Below are positions 62,614 through 64,000 of a DNA stretch of 64,000 bases, one piece after another. The notes under the pieces are model-generated. The model saw nothing but the letters and a program-made list of their open reading frames with translations, was not told the DNA's origin and did no database searches. Made by a program: the position numbers and the translations under genes. This DNA is from Syntrophaceae bacterium UBA7520 (GTDB lineage: Bacteria > Desulfobacterota > Syntrophia > Syntrophales > Smithellaceae). The stretch is taken from contig DLNC01000009.1 of assembly GCA_002478265.1 (NCBI GenBank), positions 1-64,000 of the forward strand, given 5' to 3'. How positions within the stretch are numbered: the first letter of the stretch is position 1; each line of letters starts with the position of its first letter.

Positions 62614-62829
62614 ATGCACAATGAATTTACGGCCATAATTGAGCGTGACGGCGATTGGTTCATCGCCTACAGCCCTGAAATACCGGGCGCAAACGGCCAG
62701 GGAAAAACAAAAGAGGAGTGCCTGAAAAATCTTTCCGAAGCCATCGAGCTAATTCTTGAAGACCGCAGGCAGGACGCGTTGCGCGGCATTCCACGGGACG
62801 CCGCGCGCGAAGTGGTTTCTGTCGGATGA
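62614..62829 (+). CDS. hicB: HicB-family antitoxin
   Basis: A 71-residue antitoxin with the HicB partial RNase-H-like fold: FTAIIERDGDWFIAYSPEIPG, GKTKEECLKNLSEAIEL. The usual C-terminal DNA-binding domain is missing or very short, so autoregulation may need the toxin complex. It overlaps the toxin start by ATGA, and it precedes the toxin, the reverse of the classical hicAB order. Confidence 0.88.
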   Translation: MHNEFTAIIERDGDWFIAYSPEIPGANGQGKTKEECLKNLSEAIELILEDRRQDALRGIPRDAAREVVSVG

Positions 62830-63014
62830 AGCTGCACGCCCTGCTGAAACATCTCAGGCGTCACGGCTGTTTTCTCAAACGCGAAGGCGGCTCTCATTCT
62901 CTATGGACGAATCCCAATACCGGCAGAATTGAAGCCGTGCCACGGCACAAAGAAATATCCGACAAGCTGGCAATAAAAATATGCCGCTCTCTTTCCATCC
63001 CCGACCCAAAATAA
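62826..63014 (+). CDS. hicA: HicA-family mRNA interferase toxin
   Basis: A 62-residue toxin with a double-stranded-RNA-binding-like fold that cleaves mRNA when free of HicB. The catalytic His is in REGGSHSLW, preceded by LLKHLRRHGCFLKR and followed by AVPRHKEISDKLAIKICRSL, all family marks. It overlaps the hicB stop by 4 bases and is translationally coupled. Confidence 0.9.
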   Translation: MKLHALLKHLRRHGCFLKREGGSHSLWTNPNTGRIEAVPRHKEISDKLAIKICRSLSIPDPK

Positions 63015-63080
63015 TAAACAGTAAAAAATAAATCTTTTTTTTAAGGATTCCAGCCGGTGTATCATAACAATACCGTTTCA

Positions 63081-63176
63081 TTGCACCCGGCAGGAGCTCC
63101 GGTAGCCCTGCCCGGCGCATGCATGGGAATGCTGGATACGCCGGGAAAAAACTCTGCCTGTAGCGGGTGAAGCAAT
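63081..63176 (+). ncRNA. Candidate structured RNA or palindromic element
   Basis: Three helices fit together. An outer stem joins TTGCACCC (63081-63088) with GGGTG-aa-GCAA near 63165-63176. GGCAGG (63089-63094) pairs with CCTGCC (63107-63112). CCCGGCG (63111-63117) pairs with CGCCGGG (63139-63145). The two inner stems share bases 63111-63112, so they either coexist trimmed or switch. No known riboswitch class matches by eye; it could also be a REP-like palindrome. Confidence 0.35.
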
Positions 63177-63401
63177 CTCATAAAAACGAGGGAAAAGCGT
63201 TGGATGGCCGCGCATATTGCAGGGATAAAGTCATAAAACTCAACAGGCAGACCCTTTGTGCCAAATTGACTATTTTTCAGCGCACTGAAAAATATTCGCG
63301 TCTATTTTTCAATATAATTAATGATCCTCACCTAGGAACACATCCGCTTGAAAGAATCTACGCCGCAGCAATCTCTTAATAAAATCGTGAAAAATTTCTT
63401 A

Positions 63402-63429
63402 TTGACATTTAAATCCAGAATGCTATTTT
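63402..63429 (+). promoter_or_regulatory. Extended -10 promoter of the last gene
   Basis: TTGACA (63402-63407), 16-base spacer, TATTTT (63424-63429) preceded by TGC (extended -10). It lies about 140 bases ahead of the start at 63572. Confidence 0.6.
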
Positions 63430-63571
63430 TCAGTCAGCGCCGATTATAATTTTCCCCAAACTCCACCGGAATGTTTCTTCTACTCCAACGAAAAAGCTAC
63501 ACGGCGCGTATAAATATACTTTTTTAGTTATTTAGATCTTTAACATTCTAATAAACTTTAGGAGGTATTTT

Positions 63572-64000
63572 ATGCGGCAGAAAAAAGCATTATTCTTTAC
63601 TTTGATTCTTACCTTATTTTTTTCCTTTAGTTTAACCTCTCACGGCTGGCAGGGCAGGATGGCGGGGATGGAGGATCCCTACGGATTGGTCGGCGATGAA
63701 TACGATTATCTGATTCACGTGGCAAAAATCGCTGAAGGCAAAGGGTTTAATTTCTACGGCGGCTATCGTTTTACCTACACCGAAGTGGATAAATACGAAA
63801 CCCGGATAAGTTCCGCCCCTTACGGTTTTAATTTTTCCGGCGAAGAATTCAAGCATGACGCTTTGGTTGGAAGTTCTTTTGCCTTGGGACCGGGCAGAAT
63901 GGGAATATTTTTTTCCTATCAAGGCGTCAGAGGGGATTTTGACACGGGCCTTCTTCCTACGGAAGATAGTAGTTTTGTCGGATTGAAAAACAAGGATAAA
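63572..64000 (+). CDS. Secreted, probably outer-membrane, protein (3' truncated)
   Basis: The first 143 codons of an exported protein that runs off the window. A signal peptide (MRQKKALFFTLILTLFFSF, then SLTSHG) is followed by glycine- and aromatic-rich alternating segments such as GFNFYGGYRFTYTEVDKYET, LVGSSFALGPGRMGIFFSYQ and DTGLLPTEDSS, the pattern of beta-barrel outer-membrane proteins. An excellent ribosome binding site (AGGAGGT) precedes ATG 63572. No specific family is recognised. Confidence 0.7.
   Translation, partial: MRQKKALFFTLILTLFFSFSLTSHGWQGRMAGMEDPYGLVGDEYDYLIHVAKIAEGKGFNFYGGYRFTYTEVDKYETRISSAPYGFNFSGEEFKHDALVGSSFALGPGRMGIFFSYQGVRGDFDTGLLPTEDSSFVGLKNKDK

Larger units (their letters stand above)
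63015..63571 (+). other. Long intergenic region with structured stretch and promoter
   Basis: A 557-base region without a convincing gene. It holds a structured stretch at 63081-63176 and the promoter of the last gene. A 70-residue frame at 63167-63379 has no recognisable features and no ribosome binding site, so I do not call it. Confidence 0.6.

Noticed and set aside
63081..63176. Cobalamin or c-di-GMP riboswitch
   Set aside because: The conserved core sequences of those classes cannot be found; only generic stems are present.
63167..63379. 70-residue frame between hicA and the last gene
   Set aside because: No ribosome binding site, unremarkable composition and overlap with the structured stretch.
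1..64000. CRISPR arrays, insertion sequences, rRNA operons
   Set aside because: No regularly spaced repeats, transposase genes or rRNA sequence were seen.

Overview
The window looks like chromosomal DNA of an anaerobic deltaproteobacterium (Desulfobacterota), most likely a relative of Syntrophus/Smithella or a sulfate reducer. The signs are a selenocysteine formate dehydrogenase with its Mo/W supply genes, an N-type F-ATPase operon, a haem operon carrying the siroheme-route enzyme AhbC, a sigma-54 response regulator, and four 4-hydroxybutyryl-CoA dehydratase family genes. This placement is inferred from gene content; no 16S gene is present.

Layout. 1-3.1 kb: a truncated MoxR ATPase, its VWA partner, and two exported thiol proteins (a thioredoxin-like protein and a 1-Cys peroxiredoxin). 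3.2-10.5 kb: a TetR gene, then a molybdate/tungstate island (ModE-like regulator, palindromic operator, decayed modA fragment, modABC, FmdE-like protein, DUF364 protein, fdhD, mobB). 10.9-15.5 kb: a three-subunit membrane formate dehydrogenase whose catalytic subunit reads through an in-frame UGA (selenocysteine). 15.6-33 kb, almost all on the minus strand: a catabolic region with a frameshifted carboxymuconolactone decarboxylase-like gene, hydrolases, an Old Yellow Enzyme/dienoyl-CoA reductase type flavoprotein, two SDRs, an atypical crotonase, a TetR regulator, four 4-hydroxybutyryl-CoA dehydratase paralogues in two subfamilies, a small Cys-rich protein, a thioredoxin-like protein, a metallo-hydrolase and a lipoprotein esterase. 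33-35.7 kb: an MBL-fold hydrolase, a small secreted protein and a TIR-like protein.

35.9-48.8 kb: a PAS histidine kinase with a degenerate receiver, a sigma-54 response regulator, then a strong -24/-12 promoter in front of two RsbRD-N-domain genes and the N-ATPase operon atpDCQRBEFAG, ending in a cytidylate-kinase-like gene. The order suggests that the two-component system controls the ATPase operon. 48.9 kb: a consensus sigma-70 promoter drives a 33-residue membrane peptide.

49.2-57.3 kb, minus strand: a PHP phosphoesterase and a tight tetrapyrrole operon (sirC, ccsA/hemX-like, hemA, hemC, cobA-hemD fusion, ahbC, hemB). It makes uroporphyrinogen III and feeds it through precorrin-2/sirohydrochlorin toward siroheme and AhbC-type haem. 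57.5-64 kb, plus strand: prmA, rsmE, an RDD membrane protein, tRNA-Phe, a B12-binding radical SAM gene paired with a ketosynthase-III-like gene, a hicBA toxin-antitoxin pair, a structured non-coding stretch, and the start of a secreted, probably outer-membrane, protein cut by the window end.

The most novel-looking items are the divergent 4-hydroxybutyryl-CoA dehydratase pair lacking some catalytic residues of the family, the Cys-rich protein coupled to a canonical member, the sigma-54 promoter ahead of RsbRD/ATPase genes, the altered ATPase c-subunit ion site, the TIR-like protein and the highly expressed small membrane peptide.
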